Positions 48,573 to 56,766 of a stretch of 64,000 bases of DNA are shown here, in pieces. The notes beneath the pieces are model-generated. The model was given only the letters and a program-made list of their open reading frames with translations, searched no databases and was not told the origin of the DNA. The stretch comes from Actinomycetospora lutea (lineage in GTDB: Bacteria; Actinomycetota; Actinomycetes; Mycobacteriales; Pseudonocardiaceae), in assembly GCF_028737205.1 (NCBI RefSeq), contig NZ_JAQZAL010000019.1, forward strand, positions 1-64,000, in the 5' to 3' direction. How positions within the stretch are numbered: position 1 is the stretch's first letter; every line of letters begins with the position of its first letter. Both the position numbers and the translations under genes were made by a program.

Positions 48573-49526
48573 CTAGCCGTGGGTGCGCCGCCGGCGCAGG
48601 GACAGCACCGCCAGGGCCGCCACGACGACGAGCAGGCCCGCCGCGACCCAGGTGAGCGTCTCGGTGGACGACCCGCCGCCCGGGGCGCTCGGGTTGTTGG
48701 CCGGGTCGCTCTCCGACGGGATGCGGTTCGACGCCGAGATCGACGATTGCACCGAAGCCAGGCTCGACCCGACCCGCAGGTCCTCGAGCCAGACCCGGCC
48801 GGTCTCCGAGACCGAGGTGTCGCGGTAGAGCCCGACCTTCATGTAGTTGCCGCCGTCGAGCAGCGTGCCGCTCGGCGGCCGGTAGCCCTGCAGCACCGGG
48901 CTGCCGTCACGCCAGACGTCGACCGAGCCCTGGTCGGGGTCACGGGAGAAGGCGATCCGCATCGTGAGGTCGATCCGGTCGCCGGCCGCGACCGGCCCGA
49001 GGTCCTGCAGGTCGCCGCCCTCCGCCGCGAGCATGAGCCGGTTGTCCCGAATCTCCACGGCGACCGGCGGCGAGCCCGAGTCGCCGTACTGGTGCCACTG
49101 CAGCAGCAGCTGCCAGGTGTCGACCTCGGCCGGGAACTCGTCGGGGAGCTTCGCCACGTAGGTGTAGTACTGCGTCGTGCCCTCGGTCTGGTCGGGCACG
49201 CGGGGCCGCATCTCCGAGCGCTGCGCGCCGCCGGGCACCGTGAACTGCACGGCCTGGCGCGCCGGGTCGTCCGGCGAGGTCACCTGTTGCGGCGAGCCGT
49301 CCTGCTCGTCGTAGTCGTTGCGCGAGAAGGCCGAGAGCAGGTCGCCGGACTCGGGCAGCGACCAGAGGGGTCGGTCCGAGGAGGGTGAGGGGGACGACGC
49401 GGGGGAGGCGGCCGCCGGAACCGCGGCGATCACCCCGAGGACGAGGGCCAGGACGACCAGGGAGCCCACGAGGCCGGCGAGCCACCCACGCGTCGTGAGC
49501 GGCGGGACGGCGGGTCTGCTCCGCAA
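48573..49526 (-). CDS. Secreted, membrane-anchored polysaccharide lyase-like protein
   Basis: This 317-residue protein has an N-terminal signal helix (GLVGSLVVLALVLGVIAAVP). A jelly-roll domain resembling heparin lyase I/polysaccharide lyase follows, with AVQFTVPGGAQRSEMRPRV near 90-108, WQLLLQWHQYGDSGSPPV near 138 and NYMKVGLYRD near 225. A C-terminal membrane helix ends in an RRRRTHG tail. The start is a TTG at 49526, as no ATG or GTG fits between the upstream frame and the signal peptide. A related protein lies at 62758, at the other end of the glycan locus. Lyase activity is inferred only. Confidence 0.78.
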   Translation of the reverse strand: MRSRPAVPPLTTRGWLAGLVGSLVVLALVLGVIAAVPAAASPASSPSPSSDRPLWSLPESGDLLSAFSRNDYDEQDGSPQQVTSPDDPARQAVQFTVPGGAQRSEMRPRVPDQTEGTTQYYTYVAKLPDEFPAEVDTWQLLLQWHQYGDSGSPPVAVEIRDNRLMLAAEGGDLQDLGPVAAGDRIDLTMRIAFSRDPDQGSVDVWRDGSPVLQGYRPPSGTLLDGGNYMKVGLYRDTSVSETGRVWLEDLRVGSSLASVQSSISASNRIPSESDPANNPSAPGGGSSTETLTWVAAGLLVVVAALAVLSLRRRRTHG

Positions 49527-50042
49527 GGTGTGGGCTCCAACCCTGGGTCTCGACCGGCGAGAGCCGGTGCGGCATCGCGCCGGGCGCCGGACGGCGTCGG
49601 CGGCCCGCGTCTCGTCACGGACGGTGCGCGACGATGCGCGCCCTGTCCCGACGATACCGAGGCGCATCGTGAAGCCTCCGTCGGCTGCGGCCCCACCGGT
49701 TCGGGTGACCCGTGATCTCGCTCTCGGTGACGGTCGGCCCAGCCTCCCGGGCGAGCCGCACCACCGTCCCCGCGCGGAGACCCCCGGGCGATACCGACCG
49801 CTGATACGCGAGGATGACGGAGGCGTCGGACCGCTCGCTCGTCCGGAGCAGCCGGATGAGGGGACGCGCCGTGACCTCACGTCGTCCGCCGCGTTGATCG
49901 AGAGGGGTGGAGGCAGGTGTGGGATCACGTCCGACCCTCGGGGCAACCCGGGCGCGACTCGGACGTCCCACGTCTCAGAAGAGCTGTCCATTCCGACGAC
50001 GGGCACAGGGTGGAGGCCCACCCGACCCACGACGGGGGCGAC
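49527..50042. other. Divergent promoter region of the exopolysaccharide locus
   Basis: This 516-bp stretch separates the lyase-like gene from the sugar transferase. It is less GC-rich at third positions in every frame. It holds a CCGGC-GAGA-GCCGG hairpin near 49552-49565 and several GATAC/TGATAC elements (49653, 49790, 49800) that could be -10 boxes. A GTG at 49917 with GGTGGAGG upstream is in frame with the sugar transferase, so translation may begin earlier than annotated. Confidence 0.45.
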
Positions 50043-51683
50043 GTGACGAACGGGCGAGCAGAGCTCGGCGAACAGCACGACCTCGTGCAGCGACCGCTGC
50101 GCGAGGTGGGCGGGCCCGCTGGCGGCCTCGCGGAGGACCTCACCGGCGGGCTGGTGGACGACCGGACCCCGATCGCGAGCTCCGAGGTGTTCGTCGAGCC
50201 CGCGCCCACCGCGCCCGGCTTCGTCCGCATCTGGGAGGACGAGGGCCCGGAGCAGCCGGGCAGCGTGGCGGTCGCGACCAGCTGGCAGCGCAAGTTCGCG
50301 CTGGCGGTTGCGGCCTCGGACCTGGCGACCCTCGCGGTCTGCGTCCTCCTCGGTGCCTTCATCGGCTTCGGGGAGGGCACCGAGGCTCCCTGGAGTTCGA
50401 ACCCCTGGGCCATGGCCGGTGCGGTCGCCGTCATCGTCCCGCTGGCGATCGTCGCGTGCCGGGCGTGGGACCCCCGAACCCTCGGGCAGGGCGCCGAGGA
50501 GTGGAGCCGACTGATCCGGGCGTTCGTCTCCGCCGCGATCGTCCTGGGCCTCGGTGGTCTGGCGTTCGAGCGCCTCGGGGTGCGGCCGTGGGTGTTCGGC
50601 GTGCTGCCGGTCGCGGGCCTCGCCACGATGGCCGGCCGCTACCTGCTGCGCCGCTGGCTGCACCAGGCCCGCAAGCGCGGCCGCGGGATGCTGCCGGTGC
50701 TCGCCGTCGGCACCGAGCAGGCCGTGCGCGACCTCGTCGAGCGCACCCGCCGCGTGCCGCACATGGGCTGGGTGGTCATCGCCGCCTGCACCCCGACCGG
50801 TCTCGGCGAGGAGGGGCAGGGCCACGTGGCCGGCGTCCCGGTCATCGGCGACCTCGACGACCTCTCCTCCAGCGTGCGCAGCGGGCGCTACGGCGTCGTC
50901 GCCGTCGCCCCGACGCCGGGCTGGAGCCCGAAGCGCCTGCACCGCCTCGCGTGGGACCTCGAGGGCACCGGCTCGGAGCTCGTCGTCGACCCGGGCCTCA
51001 TGGAGGTCGCCGGCCCGCGCCTGCACGTCGCGCCCGTCGACGGCCTGCCGCTGCTGCGCCTCACCGAGCCGCGCCTCTCGGGCGTGCCGCGCGTGTTCAA
51101 GCTGATGTTCGACCGGGTCACGACCGCCGCGCTGCTGCTCCTGCTGCTGCCGGTGTTCGCGGTCATCGCCGTGATCGTCAAGCTCGACGGCGGCCCGGTG
51201 TTCTACCGCCAGACCCGCGTCGGGCAGCGTGGCAAGACCTTCCGGATGATCAAGTTCCGGTCGATGGTCCCGGACGCGGACAAGCTGCGCGAGGACCTGC
51301 TCGCCGGCACCAACGACGGCTCCGGGCCGCTGTTCAAGCTGCGCAGGGACCCGCGCGTCACCCGGATCGGCCAGCTGCTGCGCCGCTACTCGCTCGACGA
51401 GCTCCCGCAGTTGTTCAACGTCATCGGCGGCTCGATGTCGCTCGTCGGTCCCCGCCCGCCGCTGCCGGGCGAGATCGACGCCTACACCGACGCCGCCAAG
51501 CGCAAGTTCCTCGTCCGGCCCGGCATGACCGGGCTCTGGCAGGTCAGCGGCCGCTCCGACCTGTCGTGGGAGGAGTCGGTCCGCCTGGACCTGCGGTACG
51601 TGGAGAACTGGTCGCCCGCGATGGACCTGGTGATCATGTGGAAGACGGTCTCCGCGGTGTTCCGCGGTGACGGTGCCTACTGA
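50043..51683 (+). CDS. Exopolysaccharide polyprenyl-phosphate sugar transferase (WbaP/WcaJ-like)
   Basis: This membrane enzyme transfers a sugar-1-phosphate from a nucleotide sugar to undecaprenyl (or decaprenyl) phosphate, starting a repeat unit. Of 546 residues, four to five helices lie at about 80-210 and a CoA-binding/Rossmann-like region at 215-340. Another helix precedes the catalytic domain, which has DGGPVFYRQTRVGQRGKTF near 382, FRSMVPDADKLRE near 405, SLDELPQLFNVIGGSMSLVG near 450 and RPGMTGLWQVSGRSDLSW near 492. GTG 50043 is used because the 42 codons after GTG 49917 have atypical GC3. It overlaps the methyltransferase gene by 17 nt. Confidence 0.9.
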   Translation: MTNGRAELGEQHDLVQRPLREVGGPAGGLAEDLTGGLVDDRTPIASSEVFVEPAPTAPGFVRIWEDEGPEQPGSVAVATSWQRKFALAVAASDLATLAVCVLLGAFIGFGEGTEAPWSSNPWAMAGAVAVIVPLAIVACRAWDPRTLGQGAEEWSRLIRAFVSAAIVLGLGGLAFERLGVRPWVFGVLPVAGLATMAGRYLLRRWLHQARKRGRGMLPVLAVGTEQAVRDLVERTRRVPHMGWVVIAACTPTGLGEEGQGHVAGVPVIGDLDDLSSSVRSGRYGVVAVAPTPGWSPKRLHRLAWDLEGTGSELVVDPGLMEVAGPRLHVAPVDGLPLLRLTEPRLSGVPRVFKLMFDRVTTAALLLLLLPVFAVIAVIVKLDGGPVFYRQTRVGQRGKTFRMIKFRSMVPDADKLREDLLAGTNDGSGPLFKLRRDPRVTRIGQLLRRYSLDELPQLFNVIGGSMSLVGPRPPLPGEIDAYTDAAKRKFLVRPGMTGLWQVSGRSDLSWEESVRLDLRYVENWSPAMDLVIMWKTVSAVFRGDGAY

Positions 51684-52989
51684 GACGGACGCCTTGGAAA
51701 AGATCATCTGCCGCCTCTGCGGCTCGGCCGACCTGGCGAGCTTCGTCGACCTCGGCGCGACCCCGCCCTGCGAGCTCTTCCTCACCGAGGAGGCCCTCGA
51801 GGCGCCCGAGCCGACGTTCCCGCTCCACCCGCGGGTCTGCCGCTCGTGCCTGCTCGTGCAGCTGCCGCCCCTGATCGACCCCGATGAGACGTTCACCGAG
51901 TACGCGTACTTCTCGTCGTTCTCGACGTCGTGGGTCGAGCACGCGCGGCGCTTCGTCACCGCCGCCACCGCGCGCGCCGGGCTGGGGCCCGACTCGCTGG
52001 TGGTCGAGGCGGCGAGCAACGACGGCTACCTGCTCCAGCACGTCGTCGCCGACGGGATGCGCGCGGTCGGCGTCGAGCCCAGCGCCAACGTCGGCGCGGC
52101 CGCCCGGGAGAAGGGCGTGCCCACGCTCACGGCGTTCCTGTCCCCGGAGACCGGCGCGGCCGTCCGCTCCGAGCACGGCCCCGCCGCCCTCGTCGTGGCG
52201 AACAACGTCTACGCGCACATCCCCGACGTGGTGGGCTTCACCCAGGGGCTGCGCGCGATGGTGGCCGACGACGGCTGGGTGTCGATCGAGGTGCAGCACC
52301 TGCTCACGCTGATGCGCCACCGCCAGTTCGACACGATCTACCACGAGCACTTCCAGTACTACACGCTCGGCACCGCGCAGAAGGCGCTGCGCTCGGGCGG
52401 TCTCGAGCTGGTCGACGTCGAGCTGCTCCCGACCCACGGCGGGTCGATCCGCTGCTGGGCGCGGCCGACCGAGCTGGGGGCGGACACGCAGCGCAGCGGA
52501 GCTGGACCAGGGTTGACGAGCGCGTCCCAGGCCGTCGCCGACGTGCTGGCCGAGGAGGCCGCCGCCGGGCTCGAGACGGTCGAGGGCCACGCCGGGTTCG
52601 CCGGCGAGGTCTCGCGCATCCGCAACGACCTCGTGCGCTTCCTCATCGAGGCCGCGGACGCCGGACGGACCGTCGCCGGGTACGGCGCCCCGGGCAAGGG
52701 CAACACGCTGCTGAACTACTGCGGCATCCGCCCGGACCTGCTCGCCTACACCGTCGACCGCAACCCCTACAAGCACGGCCGGTACACGCCGGGCACGCGG
52801 ATCCCGATCCACCCGCCGGAGCGGATCGACGCCGACCGCCCCGACTACGTGCTGGTGCTGCCGTGGAACCTGCGCGAGGAGATCACCGCGCAGCTCGCGC
52901 ACGTGGCCGACTGGGGAGGGAAGCTCGTGTACCCCATCCCCTCGCTGCAGGTGGTCGAGCCGGGCTCTGGCAAGGTTGTCGACCCGTGA
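51667..52989 (+). CDS. Sugar C-methyltransferase (TylCIII/NovU-like, zinc-binding)
   Basis: This enzyme probably adds a methyl branch to a carbon of a 4-keto nucleotide sugar. It has 440 residues. The N-terminal Zn-binding domain is CRLCGS ... RVCRSCLLVQ (about 16-60), the SAM domain has VVEAASNDGYLLQHV near 112, YHEHFQYYTLG near 223 is the C-methyltransferase signature, and a C-terminal domain holds GYGAPGKGNTLLNY near 337. A stretch of about 16 residues near 275-290 (LGADTQRSGAGPGL) encodes the 15-nt palindrome core also found at 19356-19370. GTG 51667 overlaps the sugar transferase gene, and the stop overlaps the next GTG. Confidence 0.88.
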   Translation: MTVPTETDALEKIICRLCGSADLASFVDLGATPPCELFLTEEALEAPEPTFPLHPRVCRSCLLVQLPPLIDPDETFTEYAYFSSFSTSWVEHARRFVTAATARAGLGPDSLVVEAASNDGYLLQHVVADGMRAVGVEPSANVGAAAREKGVPTLTAFLSPETGAAVRSEHGPAALVVANNVYAHIPDVVGFTQGLRAMVADDGWVSIEVQHLLTLMRHRQFDTIYHEHFQYYTLGTAQKALRSGGLELVDVELLPTHGGSIRCWARPTELGADTQRSGAGPGLTSASQAVADVLAEEAAAGLETVEGHAGFAGEVSRIRNDLVRFLIEAADAGRTVAGYGAPGKGNTLLNYCGIRPDLLAYTVDRNPYKHGRYTPGTRIPIHPPERIDADRPDYVLVLPWNLREEITAQLAHVADWGGKLVYPIPSLQVVEPGSGKVVDP

Positions 52990-53807
52990 AGGTCGTCCTC
53001 TTCTGCGGTGGCTACGGCATGCGGATGCGCAACGGTGACTCCGATGCCCCGAAGCCGATGCAGATGGTCGGGCCCCGCCCGCTCATCTGGCACGTGATGC
53101 GCTACTACGCGCACTACGGGCACAAGGAGTTCATCCTCTGCCTGGGCTACGGCGCCCACCACGTCAAGAACTACTTCCTCGACTACCACGAGACCGAGTC
53201 GAACGACTTCGTCATGCGCCATGGCGAGATCGAGCTGCAGGGCTCGGACATCGCCGACTGGACGATCCACTTCGTCCACACCGGCCTGGAGTCGCCGATC
53301 GGTGAGCGCCTGCGCCGCGTGCGCCACCTCGTGGAGGACGAGGACGTCTTCCTCGCCAACTACGCGGACGTGCTCACCGACGCCCCGATCGACGACATGA
53401 TCGATCGCTTCCGGGGCTCGGACGCGACGGCGTCGTTGCTCGCGGTCCCGCCGCAGGCGGTGTTCCACATCGTGGACATCGACCCGGGCGAGCGGGTCAA
53501 CTCGATCTACCCGGTCACCGACATGCGGATCCGCGAGAACGGCGGGTACTTCGCGCTGCGGCCCGAGGCGATCGACTACATCCCGGAGAACGGCGACCTC
53601 GTCGGCGACGCCTGCACCGCGCTGGCCAAGGAGGGCAGGCTGCTGTCCTACGTCTACGACGGGTTCTGGCAGCCGGCGGACACCCTCAAGGAGCGCAACG
53701 CGCTCGAGGCCGCCTACCGCGCCGGCACCCGGCCCTGGATGGTGTGGGAGCGCGAGCCCGAGCGCCCGCCGCTGGAGGGCCTCGTCGACGAGGCCCTCGG
53801 CCGCTGA
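52986..53807 (+). CDS. Sugar-1-phosphate nucleotidyltransferase (RfbF-like)
   Basis: This enzyme activates a hexose-1-phosphate with an NTP, and the best likeness is to glucose-1-phosphate cytidylyltransferase (CDP-glucose). It has 273 residues. FCGGYGMRMRNGD near 6-18 is the NTP-binding loop, DAPKPMQMVGPRPLIWHVM near 20-38 has the conserved Lys-Pro-Met, NYADVLTDAP near 118 the metal Asp and NGGYFALRPEAIDYIP near 180 the sugar-binding site. GTGA overlap with the methyltransferase. It is followed by a PIG-L protein 3 nt on, so the set is one operon. No typical CDP-glucose 4,6-dehydratase is seen unless the SDR gene plays that part. Confidence 0.85.
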   Translation: MKVVLFCGGYGMRMRNGDSDAPKPMQMVGPRPLIWHVMRYYAHYGHKEFILCLGYGAHHVKNYFLDYHETESNDFVMRHGEIELQGSDIADWTIHFVHTGLESPIGERLRRVRHLVEDEDVFLANYADVLTDAPIDDMIDRFRGSDATASLLAVPPQAVFHIVDIDPGERVNSIYPVTDMRIRENGGYFALRPEAIDYIPENGDLVGDACTALAKEGRLLSYVYDGFWQPADTLKERNALEAAYRAGTRPWMVWEREPERPPLEGLVDEALGR

Positions 53808-53810
53808 GCC

Positions 53811-54467
53811 GTGCGCGCGCTGCTCCCCGAGACCGTCGACGAGCTGGTCCTGCTCGCCGCGCACTGCGACGACATCCCGATCGGCGCGGGCGGCACCGTC
53901 CTGACGCTCTGTCGGGCGCGTCCGGGCCTGCGCGTGCGCGCGCTCGTGCTCTCCGGCGGCGGGACGCCGCGGGAGGCCGAGGAGCGCGCCGCGCTGGCGG
54001 CGTTCTGCCCGGGCGCCGACCTCGCGGTCACCGTGCTCGACATGCCCGACGGGCGGCTCCCGACGCACTGGGAGTGGGCCAAGGAGCAGCTGGAGGCGTT
54101 CCGGCGCACCTGTGAGCCCGACCTCGTCCTCGCCGGTCACCGCGGTGACGACCACCAGGACCATCGCGAGCTCGCGAAGCTCGTGCCGACGGTGTTCCGC
54201 GACCACCTCGCGCTCGGCTACGAGATCCTCAAGGCCGAGCCGGACCTCGCCCAGCCGCCGCTGCTGTGGCCGCTGGCGCCCGACGTGGTCGCCGACAAGG
54301 TCCGGCTGCTGCACGAGCACTACCCGTCCCAGGTCGCCCGGGCCTGGTTCGACGAGGAGACGTTCCGGGGGCTCGCGCGCGTGCGCGGCGTGCAGGCCGG
54401 CGTGCGCTACGCGGAGGGGTTCCACCTGACGCGGGCGCTGCTGGGCGCCCCCGTACCGTCTGGCTGA
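53811..54467 (+). CDS. PIG-L family deacetylase
   Basis: This zinc-dependent enzyme of the LmbE/PIG-L family removes acetyl groups from N-acetylated sugars such as GlcNAc derivatives. It has 218 residues. AAHCDDIPIGAGG near 17-29 (the family AHxDD) and HRGDDHQDHRELAKLVPT near 105 (HxxH-type zinc ligand) are present. A GTG start lies 3 nt after the nucleotidyltransferase. In this operon it may deacetylate a nucleotide- or lipid-linked amino sugar of the glycan. Confidence 0.87.
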   Translation: MRALLPETVDELVLLAAHCDDIPIGAGGTVLTLCRARPGLRVRALVLSGGGTPREAEERAALAAFCPGADLAVTVLDMPDGRLPTHWEWAKEQLEAFRRTCEPDLVLAGHRGDDHQDHRELAKLVPTVFRDHLALGYEILKAEPDLAQPPLLWPLAPDVVADKVRLLHEHYPSQVARAWFDEETFRGLARVRGVQAGVRYAEGFHLTRALLGAPVPSG

Positions 54468-54494
54468 GACCACTCCAAGGAGGGAACCGCCACG

Positions 54495-55520
54495 ATGCGC
54501 GTCCTGCTCACCGGCCACCAGGGCTACCTCGGCACCCTCATGGCGCCGCTGCTCACGCAGGCGGGGCACGAGGTCACCGGGCTCGACTCGGGCCTCTACG
54601 CCGACTGCGTGCTGGGCGAGCTGCCCGCGGCCGAGCCCCCGGCGCTCGCCGTCGACCTGCGCGACGTCACCGTCGACCAGCTCGCCGGGTTCGACGCCGT
54701 CGTGCACCTGGCGGCGCTGTCGAACGACCCGCTCGGCGCCCTGGCGCCCCGGCACACCTACGACATCAACCACCACGCCTCCACCCGCCTGGCGCGGCTG
54801 GCGAAGGAGGCCGGGGTCGGCCGCTTCGTCTACGCCTCGACCTGCTCGGTGTACGGGGCGTCGGGCACCGAGGACGTGCTCGACGAGGAGGCGCCGATGA
54901 AGCCGGTGACCCCCTACGCGGAGTCGAAGGTGCGCGTCGAGGCCGACCTCGTCGACATGGCCGACGACGACTTCGTCCCCGTGTCGATGCGCAACGCCAC
55001 CGCGTTCGGGTTCTCGCCGCGGCTGCGCGCCGACATCGTGCTGAACAACCTCGTCGGCCACGCCCTGCTCTCGGGCCGCATCCTGGTGATGAGCGACGGC
55101 ACGCCCTGGCGCCCGCTGGCGCACGCCCAGGACATCGGCGGCGCGGTCGTCGCGGCGCTCGCGGCGCCGGCCGACACGGTGCGCGCGCAGGCGTTCAACG
55201 TGGGCTCGACGGAGAACAACGTCCAGGTGCGCGACATCGCCGACGCGGTGAAGGTGGCGGTGCCCGAGGCGGAGCTCGTCATCACCGGCGAGACCGGCGG
55301 CGACCCGCGCTCCTACCGGGTCGACTTCACGAAGATCGGCAAGATGCTGCCCGAGTTCCGGGCCGCGTGGTCGGTCGCCGACGGCGCCGAGGAGCTGATC
55401 CGGGAGTACCGGGCGCGCGGCCTGACCCAGGAGGCGTTCGACCGCCGCTTCACCCGCCTCGCGGTCCTCAAGGACCGCCAGGAGGCCGGCACCCTCGACG
55501 AGTCCCTGCGCCCCAGCTGA
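54495..55520 (+). CDS. NAD-dependent nucleotide-sugar epimerase/dehydratase (extended SDR)
   Basis: This 341-residue extended short-chain dehydrogenase acts on a nucleotide sugar. NAD motif LLTGHQGYLGTLMAPLL is near 4-20, VVHLAALSNDP near 72, the catalytic region YASTCSVYGASG near 112 with the Tyr-Lys pair YAESK near 139, and NATAFGFSPRLRAD near 165. The C-terminal fold matches UDP-glucose 4-epimerase relatives. The ATG at 54495 has an AAGGAGG site. It ends the plus-strand operon. Confidence 0.88.
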   Translation: MRVLLTGHQGYLGTLMAPLLTQAGHEVTGLDSGLYADCVLGELPAAEPPALAVDLRDVTVDQLAGFDAVVHLAALSNDPLGALAPRHTYDINHHASTRLARLAKEAGVGRFVYASTCSVYGASGTEDVLDEEAPMKPVTPYAESKVRVEADLVDMADDDFVPVSMRNATAFGFSPRLRADIVLNNLVGHALLSGRILVMSDGTPWRPLAHAQDIGGAVVAALAAPADTVRAQAFNVGSTENNVQVRDIADAVKVAVPEAELVITGETGGDPRSYRVDFTKIGKMLPEFRAAWSVADGAEELIREYRARGLTQEAFDRRFTRLAVLKDRQEAGTLDESLRPS

Positions 55521-55683
55521 GGCCCGGCTCGGCTCCGCGGCGCGGCGGTCCCGCTCACGCACGGTCGCGAACTCGCGGGTGTCCCTGCTCCATCAGAGTG
55601 GCGTAACTTGTCGTCGGTATCGCTCTGTGGTCATCGTGCCCGCGTGACCCCGCCGTCCGGGCGAGGGGCGATGGGGGGCTCTC

Positions 55684-56109
55684 ATGATGATGCGTTCGTT
55701 CCTCGGCCGTGGCGGGCTGGCCATCGCCGGCGCGTGCCTGCTGGCGGGTCTCGGTGCCGGCGTCGCGTCCGCGGCACCCGACCACTGCGTGTCGACGAAC
55801 GGCACGGTGCGCGTCCAGCAGGGCACGGCGACGTGCTACTCGGAGGCCGGACGCGGCAACGTGGCCGTCGCGCACGGGCCGAACACGTACGCCGCGGCGG
55901 GCGACGAGCCGGGGGACGAGCACAACCGGGCACGGGTCCAGGGCGCGGACAGCACCGCCGTCTCGGGCAACGGGGACAACAACAGCGCGACCGCGCAGGG
56001 CACCGACACGGGTGCCCGGGCCGGCAACGGCAGCAACAACACCGCGGTCGCGCGGACCGACGGCTGCCGGGCGGACGCCCAGGGCCAGGGGACCAGGACC
56101 AGGTGCTGA
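55684..56109 (+). CDS. Small secreted protein with Gly/Asn-Ala repeats
   Basis: I do not recognise a firm family. It is similar in style to actinobacterial DUF6764-type proteins. The 141-residue chain has a signal peptide (GLAIAGACLLAGLGAGVASA, cleavage near 31). Two paired-Cys segments (about 35-52 and at the C-terminus) flank short repeats (NGDNNSATAQG, NGSNNTAVARTDG) typical of a beta-solenoid. It may be a surface or matrix protein. Transcribed from its own promoter region at 55521-55683, it ends at a 19-bp terminator shared with rfbC. Confidence 0.72.
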   Translation: MMMRSFLGRGGLAIAGACLLAGLGAGVASAAPDHCVSTNGTVRVQQGTATCYSEAGRGNVAVAHGPNTYAAAGDEPGDEHNRARVQGADSTAVSGNGDNNSATAQGTDTGARAGNGSNNTAVARTDGCRADAQGQGTRTRC

Positions 56110-56135
56110 CACGCCCGTCCCCAGCTGACCCGCTG

Positions 56136-56177
56136 TGTGAGCGAACTTCGGGGCGATAGCCCCGAAGTTCGCTCACA
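56136..56177. terminator. 19-bp perfect bidirectional terminator hairpin
   Basis: The arms 56136-56154 and 56159-56177 are exact reverse complements with a GATA loop. The hairpin covers the end of the minus-strand rfbC-like gene (its stop lies inside) and follows the plus-strand secreted-protein gene by 26 nt, so it can stop both. Confidence 0.92.
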
Positions 56178-56715
56178 TCGAGGCGAGCAGGTCCTTCCAG
56201 GAGCCGGCGGTGCGGTCGCGCTCGGAGATCGCGGTGACCTCCAGCGGCCAGGTGATCGCGAGATCCGGGTCGTCGTGCGCGACGGCGACGTCCTCGCCGG
56301 GCGCGTGCGGGCGGTCGATGCGGTAGCAGACGTCCGCGACCTCGGTGAGCGCCTGGAAGCCGTGCAGCAGCCCCGGCGGCACGTAGAGGTGCCGGAAGTC
56401 CTCGTCGTCGAGGCGGAAGCTCTCCACCCTCCCGAACGTCGGCGAGTCCGGCCGGGCGTCCACGAGGACGTCGAGCACCGCCCCGTGCGCCACGCGGACC
56501 AGCTTGGCCTCGCCCCGCCCGCGGCGGCCGTGCATGCCGCGGAGGGTGCCCTGCCGGGAGCGCGACTGGCTGTCCTGGGCCTGCGGGCCCAGGTCGATGC
56601 CGTGCTCCGCGCCGATCGCCGCGTCGAACGTGCGGGTGAACAGCCCCCGGTCGTCGCGGTGCGGCGTGGGGACGAGCACCCGCACACCCTCGATACCTGC
56701 CGTGCGAACCTCCAC
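56173..56715 (-). CDS. dTDP-4-dehydrorhamnose 3,5-epimerase family protein
   Basis: This 180-residue cupin-type epimerase of the RfbC/RmlC family inverts C3 and/or C5 of a 4-keto nucleotide sugar. HRDDRGLFTRTF near 19-30, the active-site block RQGTLRGMHGR near 57, VDARPDSPTFG near 86 and the HLYVPPGLLHGFQAL block near 108-122 are recognisable. The family catalytic His and Tyr are present in those blocks. GTG 56715 is used. It is divergent from the next gene with a 51-bp gap. The partner 4,6-dehydratase is not in this window. Confidence 0.85.
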   Translation of the reverse strand: MEVRTAGIEGVRVLVPTPHRDDRGLFTRTFDAAIGAEHGIDLGPQAQDSQSRSRQGTLRGMHGRRGRGEAKLVRVAHGAVLDVLVDARPDSPTFGRVESFRLDDEDFRHLYVPPGLLHGFQALTEVADVCYRIDRPHAPGEDVAVAHDDPDLAITWPLEVTAISERDRTAGSWKDLLASM

Positions 56716-56766
56716 CCGACGAACCCTGCCATCCCCGTGCGCGACGACCGCGAGAGGATCCCGCCC

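Noticed and set aside
48573-52019. A minus-strand frame of more than 1100 codons over the sugar transferase and methyltransferase genes
   Set aside because: Only its last 318 codons (the lyase-like protein) have real motifs. The rest is a shadow of well-defined plus-strand genes.
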